Shown here: in pieces, positions 7,765 to 16,236 of the stretch
Numbering within the stretch: position 1 is the stretch's first letter
Layout: the number at the start of each line of letters is the position of its first letter
Source of the DNA: Desulfurobacteriaceae bacterium
Lineage (GTDB): Bacteria; Aquificota; Aquificia; Desulfurobacteriales; Desulfurobacteriaceae
Direction of reading: 5' to 3'
Length of the DNA: 64,000 bases
Assembly (NCBI GenBank): GCA_027068415.1
Contig: JAMOTD010000018.1
Location: 1-64,000 of the forward strand
The notes under the pieces: generated by a model
Databases searched by the model: none
What the model saw: only the letters and a program-made list of their open reading frames with translations
Told to the model about the DNA's origin: nothing
Made by a program: the position numbers and the translations under genes

Positions 7765-8487
7765 TTAAAAAAAGTTTTCAAGCTTTAGAAGCTCGTTAAT
7801 GATGCCGTCAACGGTGTACTCCTTCGGAGGGGGAAGGGGTGAAAAGCCCTCTTTCTTTACGGCCTCAGCCGTTACGTGGCCTATGGGAATTATTCTTACC
7901 CCCTTTAGGAGCTCCCTTCCGGAAGGGAAAACCTTAAGGAAGGACTTAAAGTTTGAAGGGCTCGTAAACGCGGCATAGTCAACATTACTACCGAAGAACC
8001 GTGAGAGCTCCTGTGCAGCACCGCTGTCGGGAACCGTCTCGTAAACCACCAGCTCCAAGACCTCGGCACCCCTCTCCCTGAGGAAGTCGGGAAGGAGGCG
8101 CCTTGCCTTCTTCGGCCTGACAATTAAAAACCTCTTCCCCTTAAGCTCCCTGTCCTTTAAGAGCTCAATCAGACCCTCTGCGCTGAAGTTCTCCGGGTAA
8201 ACAGGTAAAAAGCCCCGCTTTTCAAGCTCCTTAGCCGTTGCGGAGCCTACGGCAATAACCTCAGCCCCTCCCAGCCCTTCACAGGGGAAGCGCTCAAAGA
8301 AGAACCTTACCCCATTTTTGCTTGAAAAGACCACGGAGTCGGGTTTAAAGGAGAGAACGGCAGAGGGGTCAAACTCAACCGGAATGGTCTTTATAAGGGG
8401 AAGGCCGAGGAAGTCAACTCCGACCTCCCTCAACCTCTCCTTCTGCTGCCGATTTAACTCCTTTGATATGAAAAACCTTACTGGCAT
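7765..8487 (-). CDS. hemD: Uroporphyrinogen-III synthase
   Basis: 240 residues, normal for HemD, a divergent two-domain alpha/beta family. Recognisable segments are VVFSSKNGVRFFFERF, IAVGSATAKELEKRGF and the C-terminal YAAFTSPSNFKSFL...IPIGHVTAEAVKKEGF pair. It converts hydroxymethylbilane to uroporphyrinogen III, the branch point to haem, sirohaem and corrinoids. It overlaps hemC by 10 bp and closes the hemA-hemC-hemD run, which makes the assignment secure despite weak family conservation. Confidence 0.92.
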   Translation of the reverse strand: MPVRFFISKELNRQQKERLREVGVDFLGLPLIKTIPVEFDPSAVLSFKPDSVVFSSKNGVRFFFERFPCEGLGGAEVIAVGSATAKELEKRGFLPVYPENFSAEGLIELLKDRELKGKRFLIVRPKKARRLLPDFLRERGAEVLELVVYETVPDSGAAQELSRFFGSNVDYAAFTSPSNFKSFLKVFPSGRELLKGVRIIPIGHVTAEAVKKEGFSPLPPPKEYTVDGIINELLKLENFF

Positions 8488-9413
8488 CTCAGGAGCTCTT
8501 GCAAAATCTCCCTTCCCCCCGCACTTAAGAGCCTCTCGGCCACGGAGATTCCGATTTTCTCGGCGTCATTTAAGTCCTTAAACCTGAAGACCCCCTCCTC
8601 CCTGTGGAAGAACTTGCCGTTGAGGTCGGAGATAAAGGCCCTTACGTGAACCCTCTCTTCGCTTACCACCGCATAGCAGCCCATAGGAACCTGACAGCCC
8701 CCCTCAAGGGTTCTCAAGAAAGCCCTCTCTAAGGCGGCAGCCACTTCGCTCTCGTAGGAGTTTACTGCCTCCCTCACTATTCTCTCAATCTCCTCGTCTC
8801 CCTCTCTTCCCTCAATTCCGAGGATTCCCTGAGAAACCGAAGGAATAAACTTATCGGGTGAAAGGATTTCGTCTATCTCCTCCTCCCAGCCGAGCCTCTT
8901 AACTCCGGCGGCGGCAAGGATTATTGCGTCGTACTGCCCCTCCTTCAACTTCCTGATTCTGGTATCAACGTTTCCCCTCAAGTCTTTAATCTGAAGGTCG
9001 GACCTCAAAATCCTCAGCTGGGCCTTTCTCCTCAGAGAGCTCGTTCCTACAACCGCCCCTTCGGGAAGGGTCTCAAGGGTGTACCTGCCATTTGAGAGGA
9101 AGGCGTCTCTGGGGTCTTCCCTATCTGAGAAGGCTATGAGCTTTAAACCCTCCGGGAGTTTACTGGGAACGTCCTTTAGGCTATGGACTGCTATGTCAAC
9201 CTCTCCTCTGAGCATCGCCTCTTCAATCTCCTTCGTAAAGAGGCCCTTATCCCCGATTTTCGCTAAAGGCACGTCTAAAATCTTGTCTCCCTTTGTAGTT
9301 ATCTTTACAAGCTCAACCTCAACTTCGGGGAACTTCTTCTCTATCTGAGCCTTTACCCACTCAGACTGCCACAGGGCAAGCTTACTCTTCCTCGTTCCGA
9401 TTCTTATTCTCAT
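8478..9413 (-). CDS. hemC: Hydroxymethylbilane synthase (porphobilinogen deaminase)
   Basis: The protein starts MRIRIGTRKSKLALWQSEWV, the standard N-terminus, with GGAAAGGAG eight bases before the ATG at 9413; an in-frame start 24 bases upstream lies inside hemA and lacks a better signal. Conserved blocks include TKGDKIL, FTKEIE, AVHSLKDVPSKLPEGL, SLRRKAQL, LRGNVDTRI and the dipyrromethane cofactor attachment region LEGGCQVPMGCYA, whose first Cys is the cofactor ligand. It joins four porphobilinogens to hydroxymethylbilane. Four bases separate it from the hemA stop. Confidence 0.96.
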   Translation of the reverse strand: MRIRIGTRKSKLALWQSEWVKAQIEKKFPEVEVELVKITTKGDKILDVPLAKIGDKGLFTKEIEEAMLRGEVDIAVHSLKDVPSKLPEGLKLIAFSDREDPRDAFLSNGRYTLETLPEGAVVGTSSLRRKAQLRILRSDLQIKDLRGNVDTRIRKLKEGQYDAIILAAAGVKRLGWEEEIDEILSPDKFIPSVSQGILGIEGREGDEEIERIVREAVNSYESEVAAALERAFLRTLEGGCQVPMGCYAVVSEERVHVRAFISDLNGKFFHREEGVFRFKDLNDAEKIGISVAERLLSAGGREILQELLRCQ

Positions 9414-9417
9414 TCCT

Positions 9418-10692
9418 CTACTCCTTTCCGAGTCCAAAAATCTCCCTGAATATCTGAACTACCTGGCTTCTGCTCTCCTCCTCTACCGCCTTCCTCTTAA
9501 CGCTGGTAATCGGCTGGTGGAGGAGCTTGTTGATTATTATCCTGGTGATGTTGTCAACTTCGGCCTCCTGCTCGGGGGTTAAGCCGAGCTTGGGAAGGCG
9601 CTTTTCAAGAACCTCTTTCCTGATTTCCTCTGCCTTCTTCTTTAGCTCAGCAATTAACGGGGCTACTTCAAGCTCCCTGAGCCACTTTAAGAACCGCTCA
9701 ACGTACCCCTCTATTATCTCCTTGGCTACTTCCGCCTCCCTTAACCTCTCCCTTATGTTGGCCTCTACAACCTGCTGAAGGTCGTCTATATCGTAGAGGT
9801 AAACGGCGTCAAGGGAGTCAACTTCGGGGTCTATGTCCCTCGGAACGGCAATGTCTATGAGGAATAGGGGTTTTCCGCCCCTTGAGTTAACGGCGGGCTC
9901 TACCACCTCCTTAGTTATGACGTAGCCGGGAGCTCCCGTTGAGCTGATTACTATATCTGCAAGTTTTAAGACATTTGCCAGCTCCGTTAACGGGAAGGGC
10001 TTTCCTCCGAACTCCCGGGCAAGGGCCTGTGCCCTTTCAAGGGTTCTGTTAACTACGAAAACTTCGCTCGCGCCGTTCGTTATAAGGTGTTTTACTGCAA
10101 GCTCGGCCATCTCTCCGGCGCCTATTATGGCCACCTTCGTCCCTCTCAGGTCGCCGAAGATTTTCCTTGCAAGCTCAACGGCCGCAAAGCTTATTGAAAC
10201 GGCGTTCTTTGAGATTCCCGTTTCAGTCCTAACCCTCTTTGAAACTTTAAGGGCAGTCTCACAGAAACGGCACAGGACAGTTCCTACTGTTCCAAGTTCT
10301 TTGGCAGTCTGGAAGGCGTCTTTAAACTGTCCTACTATCTGGGGCTCCCCCACAACCAGCGAGTCAAGGCTTGAGGCTACGTAAAAGCCGTGGCGGACGG
10401 CGTCCCTGTCAACCTTCCTGTAGAAGAAGGAGTTAATCTCGTCTAAGGTAGCTCCCTTAAACTCCTGAAGGAAGGAAATGGGGTCTTTAAAGGGGCTGGA
10501 GTTCCTTGTGGTAAAGTAAACCTCAACCCTATTGCAGGTTGAGAGAACCATACACTCGTCAATTCCCTCCATTGAGTTGAGCTTTAAGAGAGCTCTCTCA
10601 AGCTCTTCCCCCTTAAAGGCAAACTTTTCCCTTACCGAGACCGGAGCCGTCTTGTGGCTGAGCCCTAAACAACAGAGTTTTAGCTCTCCCAT
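9418..10692 (-). CDS. hemA: Glutamyl-tRNA reductase
   Basis: About 424 residues. LCCLGLSHKTAPVSVREKFAF opens the catalytic domain and CMVLSTCNRVEVYF carries the nucleophilic Cys of the STCNR motif. VGEPQIVGQFKDAFQTA, the NADPH-binding AIIGAGEMAELAVKHL, and the C-terminal dimerisation helix follow. It reduces Glu-tRNA(Glu) to glutamate-1-semialdehyde, the first committed step of haem synthesis in the C5 pathway. The ATG at 10692 follows GGGG by five bases; a GTG at 10695 is possible. It is directly preceded by the ccsA/hemX gene, a common pairing. Confidence 0.96.
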   Translation of the reverse strand: MGELKLCCLGLSHKTAPVSVREKFAFKGEELERALLKLNSMEGIDECMVLSTCNRVEVYFTTRNSSPFKDPISFLQEFKGATLDEINSFFYRKVDRDAVRHGFYVASSLDSLVVGEPQIVGQFKDAFQTAKELGTVGTVLCRFCETALKVSKRVRTETGISKNAVSISFAAVELARKIFGDLRGTKVAIIGAGEMAELAVKHLITNGASEVFVVNRTLERAQALAREFGGKPFPLTELANVLKLADIVISSTGAPGYVITKEVVEPAVNSRGGKPLFLIDIAVPRDIDPEVDSLDAVYLYDIDDLQQVVEANIRERLREAEVAKEIIEGYVERFLKWLRELEVAPLIAELKKKAEEIRKEVLEKRLPKLGLTPEQEAEVDNITRIIINKLLHQPITSVKRKAVEEESRSQVVQIFREIFGLGKE

Positions 10693-10694
10693 CA

Positions 10695-11513
10695 CTACCC
10701 CTTAAATGAGTGAACGTCCTTCTTTGAAAGGAGGTTCACCCCGAGAAAGTTTAGCAATATTATAGAAAAACCTAAAATGCTTAAATAACAAATTCTTTTT
10801 CCTTTCCAGTTGCCGTAAAGGTAGAGGTGGATAATCCCGGCGTAGGTAAACCACGAAATCAGAGTTGCAACTTGTTTGGGGTGCCAACTCCAGTAAGTTC
10901 CAAAGAGCTCCTCGCTCCAGACGGCCCCTACGAACATTGAGAAGGTTATGAAGACAAAGCCGACGGTTATTGAGTGGTAAATAACGCTCTCAAGCTTCGT
11001 TAGAGACGGAAGTTTAAAGAAGAAAACGGAGAACTTCTTTTTCTTTAGGTGCCTCTCAAATATGAGGTAAATAACCGAGAGGAGGGCAGAGAACATAAAG
11101 GCGCTGTAGCCGAGGAACGCCGAGACGATGTGGATAACCCCGACAAAACCTACCGGGAGCTCCACCTTCGGAACGCCCGAGGAGACTGAAGCAAGGACTG
11201 AGAAGAGGGTTGCCCACGGCATCAGGAAAGCCCCCGTGAGGGAGAGCCTGTGCTTTGTGGAGAAGTAGAGGAAAACGCTTACGAGCGTAAGGGCAAATAT
11301 GAGGAAGGCTCCCTTCGGGGTAAAGAGGGTCTGGGCTCCCCCTTTAAACAGGAGCAGGAGGGCACCTATCAGGTTTGTTAAAAAGCCGAAGCGGGCAGAG
11401 TAAAGCCCCACTACGGCCAGCTTATTTTTCCTGAAAATGAGGTAGAGGAGGTAGTGGAGGGTTGAAACGGCGTAGAGGACGGCTGAAGTGTAGATAAAGA
11501 CTTTCGGCTCCAT
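10695..11513 (-). CDS. Cytochrome c assembly protein, CcsA/HemX family
   Basis: 272 residues with about eight hydrophobic helices. The haem-handling region reads EELFGTYWSWHPKQVATLIS, the CcsA/CcmC Trp-rich motif (usually WGWDPKE), here with Asp replaced by His and Glu by Gln, as often found in the HemX-like branch. Conserved His residues lie at the start (STLHYLLYL) and after the motif (IIHLYLYG). CcsA with CcsB exports and attaches haem to apocytochromes c; HemX paralogues affect HemA level. Adjacency to hemA (TAGTGATG junction) points to the HemX-type role, but sequence cannot decide. Confidence 0.8.
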   Translation of the reverse strand: MEPKVFIYTSAVLYAVSTLHYLLYLIFRKNKLAVVGLYSARFGFLTNLIGALLLLFKGGAQTLFTPKGAFLIFALTLVSVFLYFSTKHRLSLTGAFLMPWATLFSVLASVSSGVPKVELPVGFVGVIHIVSAFLGYSAFMFSALLSVIYLIFERHLKKKKFSVFFFKLPSLTKLESVIYHSITVGFVFITFSMFVGAVWSEELFGTYWSWHPKQVATLISWFTYAGIIHLYLYGNWKGKRICYLSILGFSIILLNFLGVNLLSKKDVHSFKG

Positions 11514-11527
11514 GGTTTGAGATTATA

Positions 11528-12268
11528 CTAAAGGAGAGCTCCCTTCAAGAACTTCTCCCTCTCGCGCCTATATTCGGGGTAGAACTCGGATAGGAGCTCT
11601 ATCAGCTTCTCCGCCTCTATCTGTCCCGGCGCAACGGCCTTTCCGAAAAATGTGTAGGTCAGAAGCGAGCCGAAGGAGAAGCCGACAACTCTCGTAAACT
11701 TGCCCCCTTCACCCATAACCATGAAGATTTTGGGGTGTGAGAGGGAGGCCATAACCGAGCAGACCCTCGCCGCGTCAGACTGGCTCTGCCCCATAAAGGC
11801 CAGCTTAACGACGTCTGCTCCTTTACTAACGGCCTTCTTAAAGAGCTCCTCTATTTCTCCCTTATCAGGGGTTTTCTCAAAATCGTGGTAGGAGACTACA
11901 AGCTTCTTCCCCTCTTCCCTAACCAAACCCCTAATCTGAGGGAGAATCTCGGCCCTCAGCTCAACGTCAACTGCGCCGACGGCCGGGTGAGAGACAAAAC
12001 TTTCAAAAAGCCTTAACCTCTCATCCTCGTCTCCCCTAAAACCTCCCCCTTCCCATTTAGGGCGAACGGTCAAAACAGAGTAAAAGCCGTAATCGGCAAT
12101 AAGGTCAAGGTTTTCCCTTACACAGGAGGGCTCCATAAGGTCAACTCTTGCCTCAATCAGGTCTATCCTAAGCTCCCTCGCCCTTTCAAGCTCCTCCTTC
12201 AACCTGCTCCAGTCGGGAACCAAGATTACCGCAGGCCTTCTACCGAGCTCAACGGTTCCGAATCTCAC
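11528..12268 (-). CDS. aroD: 3-dehydroquinate dehydratase, type I
   Basis: 246 residues. The type I family motifs are present: LIEARVDLM near residue 40, SYHDFEKTP with the catalytic His at about 146, and KGADVVKLAFMGQSQSDAAR, whose Lys forms the Schiff base with substrate. It makes 3-dehydroshikimate in the chorismate pathway; aroA is 4 kb away on the other strand. The start overlaps the stop of the DUF190 gene by four bases. Length is normal. Confidence 0.94.
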   Translation of the reverse strand: MRFGTVELGRRPAVILVPDWSRLKEELERARELRIDLIEARVDLMEPSCVRENLDLIADYGFYSVLTVRPKWEGGGFRGDEDERLRLFESFVSHPAVGAVDVELRAEILPQIRGLVREEGKKLVVSYHDFEKTPDKGEIEELFKKAVSKGADVVKLAFMGQSQSDAARVCSVMASLSHPKIFMVMGEGGKFTRVVGFSFGSLLTYTFFGKAVAPGQIEAEKLIELLSEFYPEYRREREKFLKGALL

Positions 12269-12609
12269 TTCCTCCCCCTGTGGCGGTAAGTAATAACCTC
12301 CACGTCTTCAAGAACTACCAAACCCTCCTCAATAACCGAGTCAAGGAGTTTTAAAAACTCTTTTATCTTCTCTTCCCTGTCAATAATCTCAATAACAACC
12401 GGCAAATCCTGAGAGAGCCTCCAGACCGTAAAGGTCTTGAGCTCCGAGTGGGCTCCTATTCCTGCGGCGGCCTTAAAGACGGTAGCTCCGGCCAGCCCCT
12501 CCTTTTTGACAAGCTCAAGTATGTACTCCCACAGGGGCTTACCGTTAAACCTGTCCTCAAGGCTTATAAAAACCCTTAAGAGTTTCCTCTTACCGACGAG
12601 CCCTCTCAT
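12265..12609 (-). CDS. DUF190 family protein
   Basis: 114 residues matching DUF190: LLRVFISLEDRFNGKPLWEY, GLAGATVFKAAAGIGAHSEL and DLPVVIEIIDREEKIKEFL. The family has a ferredoxin-like, PII-like fold and is often found with CrcB/Fluc fluoride channels. No crcB is adjacent here; the neighbours are pilB and aroD, each within four bases. Ligand and role are unknown. It is part of the operon running from the regulator at 14979 to the hem genes. Confidence 0.8.
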   Translation of the reverse strand: MRGLVGKRKLLRVFISLEDRFNGKPLWEYILELVKKEGLAGATVFKAAAGIGAHSELKTFTVWRLSQDLPVVIEIIDREEKIKEFLKLLDSVIEEGLVVLEDVEVITYRHRGRK

Positions 12610-12611
12610 CT

Positions 12612-14321
12612 TTAATAGCTCCTGGTAACCCTAAGAACTTCCTCAGGAGTCGTAATCCCCTTGGCAATCTTTATCCTTCCGATTTCCCTGAGGGTTCTCA
12701 TTCCGTGCTTCCTTGCAATCTCCCTGATTTCGTCGGCGTTTTTCCCTTTAACTATTGCGTCCCTGATTTCGGGGACAACCTCCATAACCTCGTAAAGGGC
12801 TACCCTTCCCTTATATCCGGTAAAGTCGCACTTCTCACAGCCCTTACCCTTAAAGGTCTGAAGGTTCTCAATCTCCTCGGGCTTAAAACCCACCTCTAAG
12901 AGAACCTCCTTCGGGTACTGATAGGGCTCCTTACAGTAGGGGCAGACTCTCCTTGCAAGCCTCTGAGCTATAACGAGGATTACTGACGATGAAACGAGGA
13001 ATGGCTCTATCCCCATCTCAACGAGCCTCGTCACGGTGCTTGGGGCGTCGTTCGTGTGGAGGGTTGAGAGAACGAGGTGTCCGGTAAGGGCCGCCTCAAC
13101 TGCAATCTCGGCAGTTTCGGTATCCCTGATTTCTCCGACCATTATGATGTCGGGGTCCTGCCTCAGGAAAGCCCTTAAAGCCCTCGCGAAAGTTAAACCT
13201 ATCTCTGGGTTTACCTGAACCTGATTTATCCCGTAAAGGTTGTACTCAACCGGGTCTTCTACTGTCATTATGTTAACTTCGGGCTTGTTAACCGTTAAAA
13301 GGGATGAGTAAAGAGTAGTGGTCTTACCTGAGCCCGTTGGACCGGTTACGAGAACCATTCCGTAGGGTGAGAATATCCCTCTCTTTAAAAGCTCGTACTC
13401 CCTCTCCTCCAAGCCCAGCTCGGAGAGGTCAAGCCTTAGAGCTCCCTTATCCAAAATCCTCAAAACCACCTTCTCGCCGTAAACGGTAGGGACGGTAGAG
13501 ACCCTGAAGTCAATGTCCCTACCCTGATACTTTGCCTTCATTCTCCCGTCCTGGGGGAGCCGCTTCTCTGCTATGTCAAGGCCGCTTAGGACTTTAATTC
13601 TTGCAACGACGGCATCTTTAATATCAGGCTGGTACTTTGAAACAACGTGAAGGACGCCGTCTATCCTGTAGCGGATTCTCAGCTCCTTCTCAAAGGGCTC
13701 AATGTGAATGTCGGAAGCCCCCTTTTTTAAAGCCTCAATAATGAGGGCGTTAACAAGCTTTACAATCGGCGCCTGAGAGGCAAGGCTCTTAAGGTCGTCA
13801 AGGGAGATTACCTGAGTGCTGATACTTAGCTCTCCCGCCTCTTCTTCCTCCTCCTTTGCTTTACTCTCCTTCATAATCTCGCTCTTCAGACGGGAGAAGA
13901 ACTCCTCCTCAACCTTGCCGTAAACCTCCTCTAACTTCTCCTTAATTCTAAAAGGAAGGGCAACGTAGGGCTGAATCTTAAAGCCGGTCGTAAACCTTAT
14001 TCTCTCCCTCGTTTGAACGTCTGTTGGGTCTGCCATGGCGAGCTTGAGAGTAGGTCCTTTCTTCTCAAAGGCAACAAGGAGCGCCTTCTCAGCAGTACTC
14101 CGGGGAACGATTTTTACAACGTCGGAGGGGATTTCAACGTTTCTCAGGTCAACGTAGGGAACTCCAAAGAACTCGGAAAGGAGGGAGAGGAGCTTCTCTT
14201 CAGAGACAATTTTTTTCTTTATGAGCTCCTCCTCCCAGTTATCCTTCTTAAGGAGCTGCATAGGTATGCCGAGCCTGTCGGCCACAAATCGCTGAAGCTT
14301 TACCTCATCAGCTCTAACCAT
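12612..14321 (-). CDS. pilB: Type IV pilus assembly / type II secretion ATPase
   Basis: 569 residues. An N-terminal MshEN/T2SSE-N domain (about 1-150) precedes the hexameric ATPase core with Walker A VTGPTGSGKTTTLYSSLL (near 335), the Asp box TVEDPVEYNLYGINQVQVNP, Walker B RQDPDIIMVGEIRD and the His box ALTGHLVLSTLHTNDAPSTV. A tetracysteine zinc motif, CPYC ... GCEKCDFTGYKGR, follows near 460-500 as in PilB/GspE. It powers pilin polymerisation or pseudopilus assembly. No other pilus gene is nearby, so PilB and GspE cannot be separated by context; the presence of the MshEN domain slightly favours PilB. Confidence 0.9.
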   Translation of the reverse strand: MVRADEVKLQRFVADRLGIPMQLLKKDNWEEELIKKKIVSEEKLLSLLSEFFGVPYVDLRNVEIPSDVVKIVPRSTAEKALLVAFEKKGPTLKLAMADPTDVQTRERIRFTTGFKIQPYVALPFRIKEKLEEVYGKVEEEFFSRLKSEIMKESKAKEEEEEAGELSISTQVISLDDLKSLASQAPIVKLVNALIIEALKKGASDIHIEPFEKELRIRYRIDGVLHVVSKYQPDIKDAVVARIKVLSGLDIAEKRLPQDGRMKAKYQGRDIDFRVSTVPTVYGEKVVLRILDKGALRLDLSELGLEEREYELLKRGIFSPYGMVLVTGPTGSGKTTTLYSSLLTVNKPEVNIMTVEDPVEYNLYGINQVQVNPEIGLTFARALRAFLRQDPDIIMVGEIRDTETAEIAVEAALTGHLVLSTLHTNDAPSTVTRLVEMGIEPFLVSSSVILVIAQRLARRVCPYCKEPYQYPKEVLLEVGFKPEEIENLQTFKGKGCEKCDFTGYKGRVALYEVMEVVPEIRDAIVKGKNADEIREIARKHGMRTLREIGRIKIAKGITTPEEVLRVTRSY

Positions 14322-14325
14322 ACTC

Positions 14326-14979
14326 TTAACTCCTACTCTTTACTGCCTCGGCCAGCTTGTGGAGGAGGTCTGCCGGACTCTTAATCGGGAAAGAAATCTC
14401 TTCAAGGAGCTCTGTAGCGGGAACCTCCTTAACTTTTATACCCTCAAGGCGCTTTTTGAGCTCCTCCTTCTTGCTCTCGTCAACGGGGAAGTCAAACCCC
14501 TTAATGGCTTTAAGGACGTAAACCGGCCAGACCAGACCTACGTCAGGGCAGGTTTCGGCGGTCTCCATATGCTTCTTGACGTAATCCTCACAAACCGAGG
14601 CAACGAAGGAGATGTAGTCATTCCCTTTCTTAACCTCTTCGTAAGCAAGCTTTGCAAGGCCTCCGGCGGTGTGAACTTTTACCTCCTTGCTCTCAAGCTC
14701 ACCTTTTAACTTCATCATAACGAGCTCGGGGTCGGCAGAGAGCATGTTCCTAACGGTCTGCTTCGTAATTCCTATAAATTCGGCAATTTCGTCGTCGGTC
14801 TTCATTGCCTCATTCTTTAAAACTACTGCGTAAGCGGCCTCCATCAGGCTGGGAACCCAAGTTAAGTTCCTGTACTCAAAGAGCATTCTGGGTCCGCCTA
14901 TAAGCTCAAGGGCCTTCAGGAAAACTCTCAGGGCAAGGGCGTCATAGTCAACTTCTTGGGGCTTTACTTCAATAACCAT
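14326..14979 (-). CDS. Putative helix-turn-helix regulator upstream of pilB
   Basis: 217 residues. A helix-turn-helix is visible at about residues 60-85 (DDEIAEFIGITKQTVRNMLSAD). The rest is helical, with conserved-looking Cys/Trp/Tyr segments (ASVCEDYVKKHM, TCPDVGLVWPVYVLKAIKGF). It resembles a small family of regulatory domains known in archaea and deep-branching bacteria (some near KaiC domains), but I am unsure of the exact family. It is the first gene of the pilB operon, four bases from pilB, and is divergent from the amidase gene, so control of this operon is plausible. Confidence 0.5.
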   Translation of the reverse strand: MVIEVKPQEVDYDALALRVFLKALELIGGPRMLFEYRNLTWVPSLMEAAYAVVLKNEAMKTDDEIAEFIGITKQTVRNMLSADPELVMMKLKGELESKEVKVHTAGGLAKLAYEEVKKGNDYISFVASVCEDYVKKHMETAETCPDVGLVWPVYVLKAIKGFDFPVDESKKEELKKRLEGIKVKEVPATELLEEISFPIKSPADLLHKLAEAVKSRS

Positions 14980-15076
14980 CGTCTCCCTCCTTAAAAAGTT
15001 TTTTAAGCAACTTCACTAATTATATTATTCACAAGTTGATAGAATGGAGCCTACAAAGTTGAGAGAAGAAGGAAAA

Positions 15077-16234
15077 ATGGGTGAAAAGAGAGAGTTCCTA
15101 AAAGCCCTCTTAGGCTCACTGTTTTTAGCGAACTTTCCGTTGGAAGCCTTAGGAAGAAAAAGGGCCGTTATATACAGAATCAGGTACTCAAACACTCCAG
15201 AGAGAACGAGAGTCGTCCTTGACTGTACGGCAGAAGTAAGGAGACAGGACATCAAAGACCACTTCTCGGGAAAAGTTCTTTGGCTTGACGTAAAAAACGC
15301 CGGGGCCGTAAGGAAGCTCGTAAGGAGGATTAAAAGCCCCTTAGTGTCGGAAGTTAAGGTAATACCAATAAACCACAGGAGAACAAAAGTAAAGGTAGTC
15401 TTTAAAGAGAGCCACAGGTTCAAAGTCTTCGGCCTGCGCTCGTGCGCAGGTAAGCCCTTCAGGATAGTGATTGACGTCTTCCCCGAGTTCGTTCCGATTT
15501 CCTGTGAGGTCAGGAAGGCCCCTACGAGGGTCGTAGTAATAGACCCGGGACACGGAGGGAGAGACCCGGGGGCAGTTTGGCCTCCCCGCTCAAGACACCC
15601 GAGAATAAGGGAGAAGGACATCACCCTCTCTATTGCCCTTAAAGTAAGGAAGTACCTTAAGAAACACCCCGACATTAAGGTCGTAATGACGAGAATGAGG
15701 GACGTTTACGTTCCCCTTTTAAAGAGGGCGGAGATTGCGGCGAAGGCCTGTGCAGACGCCTTTGTGAGCATTCACGCCGACTCTATGCCCAACTACCCCG
15801 ACTGGAGCGGAGTCACTGTCTTTAAGGCCTCCCCAAGGCTCTTTGCAAAGGCCCAGAAAACGGCCAAGGAGGTTGCAAAGAGGGTTAAACTCTGTAGCGA
15901 CGTTATGTGCTGGAGCATAAGCCCCCTTTTAATAAACATGGCCACAACCGTAACTTTTGCCGAGAGCTCCCGCCTTGCCCAGGCTATAGTTGAGAGCCTT
16001 AAAGCCCACGTCAACGATGAGCTCATCAACGGAATAAAGGACATGCACAGGAACATTGTAGTCCTTAAGACCCCGGGAAGGCCGGCGGTCTTAATTGAGT
16101 GCGGCTTCTTAACAAACCCGATAGACAGACGGAGGCTCGTTAAGGAGTGGTATCAGGAAGAAATTGCCAAGGGAATAGCTCAGGGAATAGAGAGGTACTT
16201 AACCTCACTCAACAAAGTAGCCTACGCGAGGTGA
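15077..16234 (+). CDS. amiC: N-acetylmuramoyl-L-alanine amidase (AmiC-like) with Tat-like signal
   Basis: About 385 residues from ATG 15077, chosen because AAGGAAAA precedes it; an ATG at 15044 has no ribosome-binding site. The N-terminus EKREFLKALLGSLFLANFP resembles a twin-arginine signal with Lys-Arg in place of Arg-Arg. An AMIN domain (IRYSNTPERTRVVLD...) covers about 35-140, then an Amidase_3 domain with zinc ligands in VVIDPGHGGRDPG, the Glu of REKDIT, and SIHAD, plus catalytic Glu in IECGFLTN. It cleaves peptide stems from glycan strands during cell separation. E. coli AmiA and AmiC are Tat substrates. Three bases precede aroA. Confidence 0.9.
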   Translation: MGEKREFLKALLGSLFLANFPLEALGRKRAVIYRIRYSNTPERTRVVLDCTAEVRRQDIKDHFSGKVLWLDVKNAGAVRKLVRRIKSPLVSEVKVIPINHRRTKVKVVFKESHRFKVFGLRSCAGKPFRIVIDVFPEFVPISCEVRKAPTRVVVIDPGHGGRDPGAVWPPRSRHPRIREKDITLSIALKVRKYLKKHPDIKVVMTRMRDVYVPLLKRAEIAAKACADAFVSIHADSMPNYPDWSGVTVFKASPRLFAKAQKTAKEVAKRVKLCSDVMCWSISPLLINMATTVTFAESSRLAQAIVESLKAHVNDELINGIKDMHRNIVVLKTPGRPAVLIECGFLTNPIDRRRLVKEWYQEEIAKGIAQGIERYLTSLNKVAYAR

Positions 16235-16236
16235 AG

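Noticed and set aside
9414-9437. Longer hemC start
   Set aside because: Lies inside hemA and adds eight residues that are not part of the family; the ATG at 9413 has GGAAAGGAG at good spacing.
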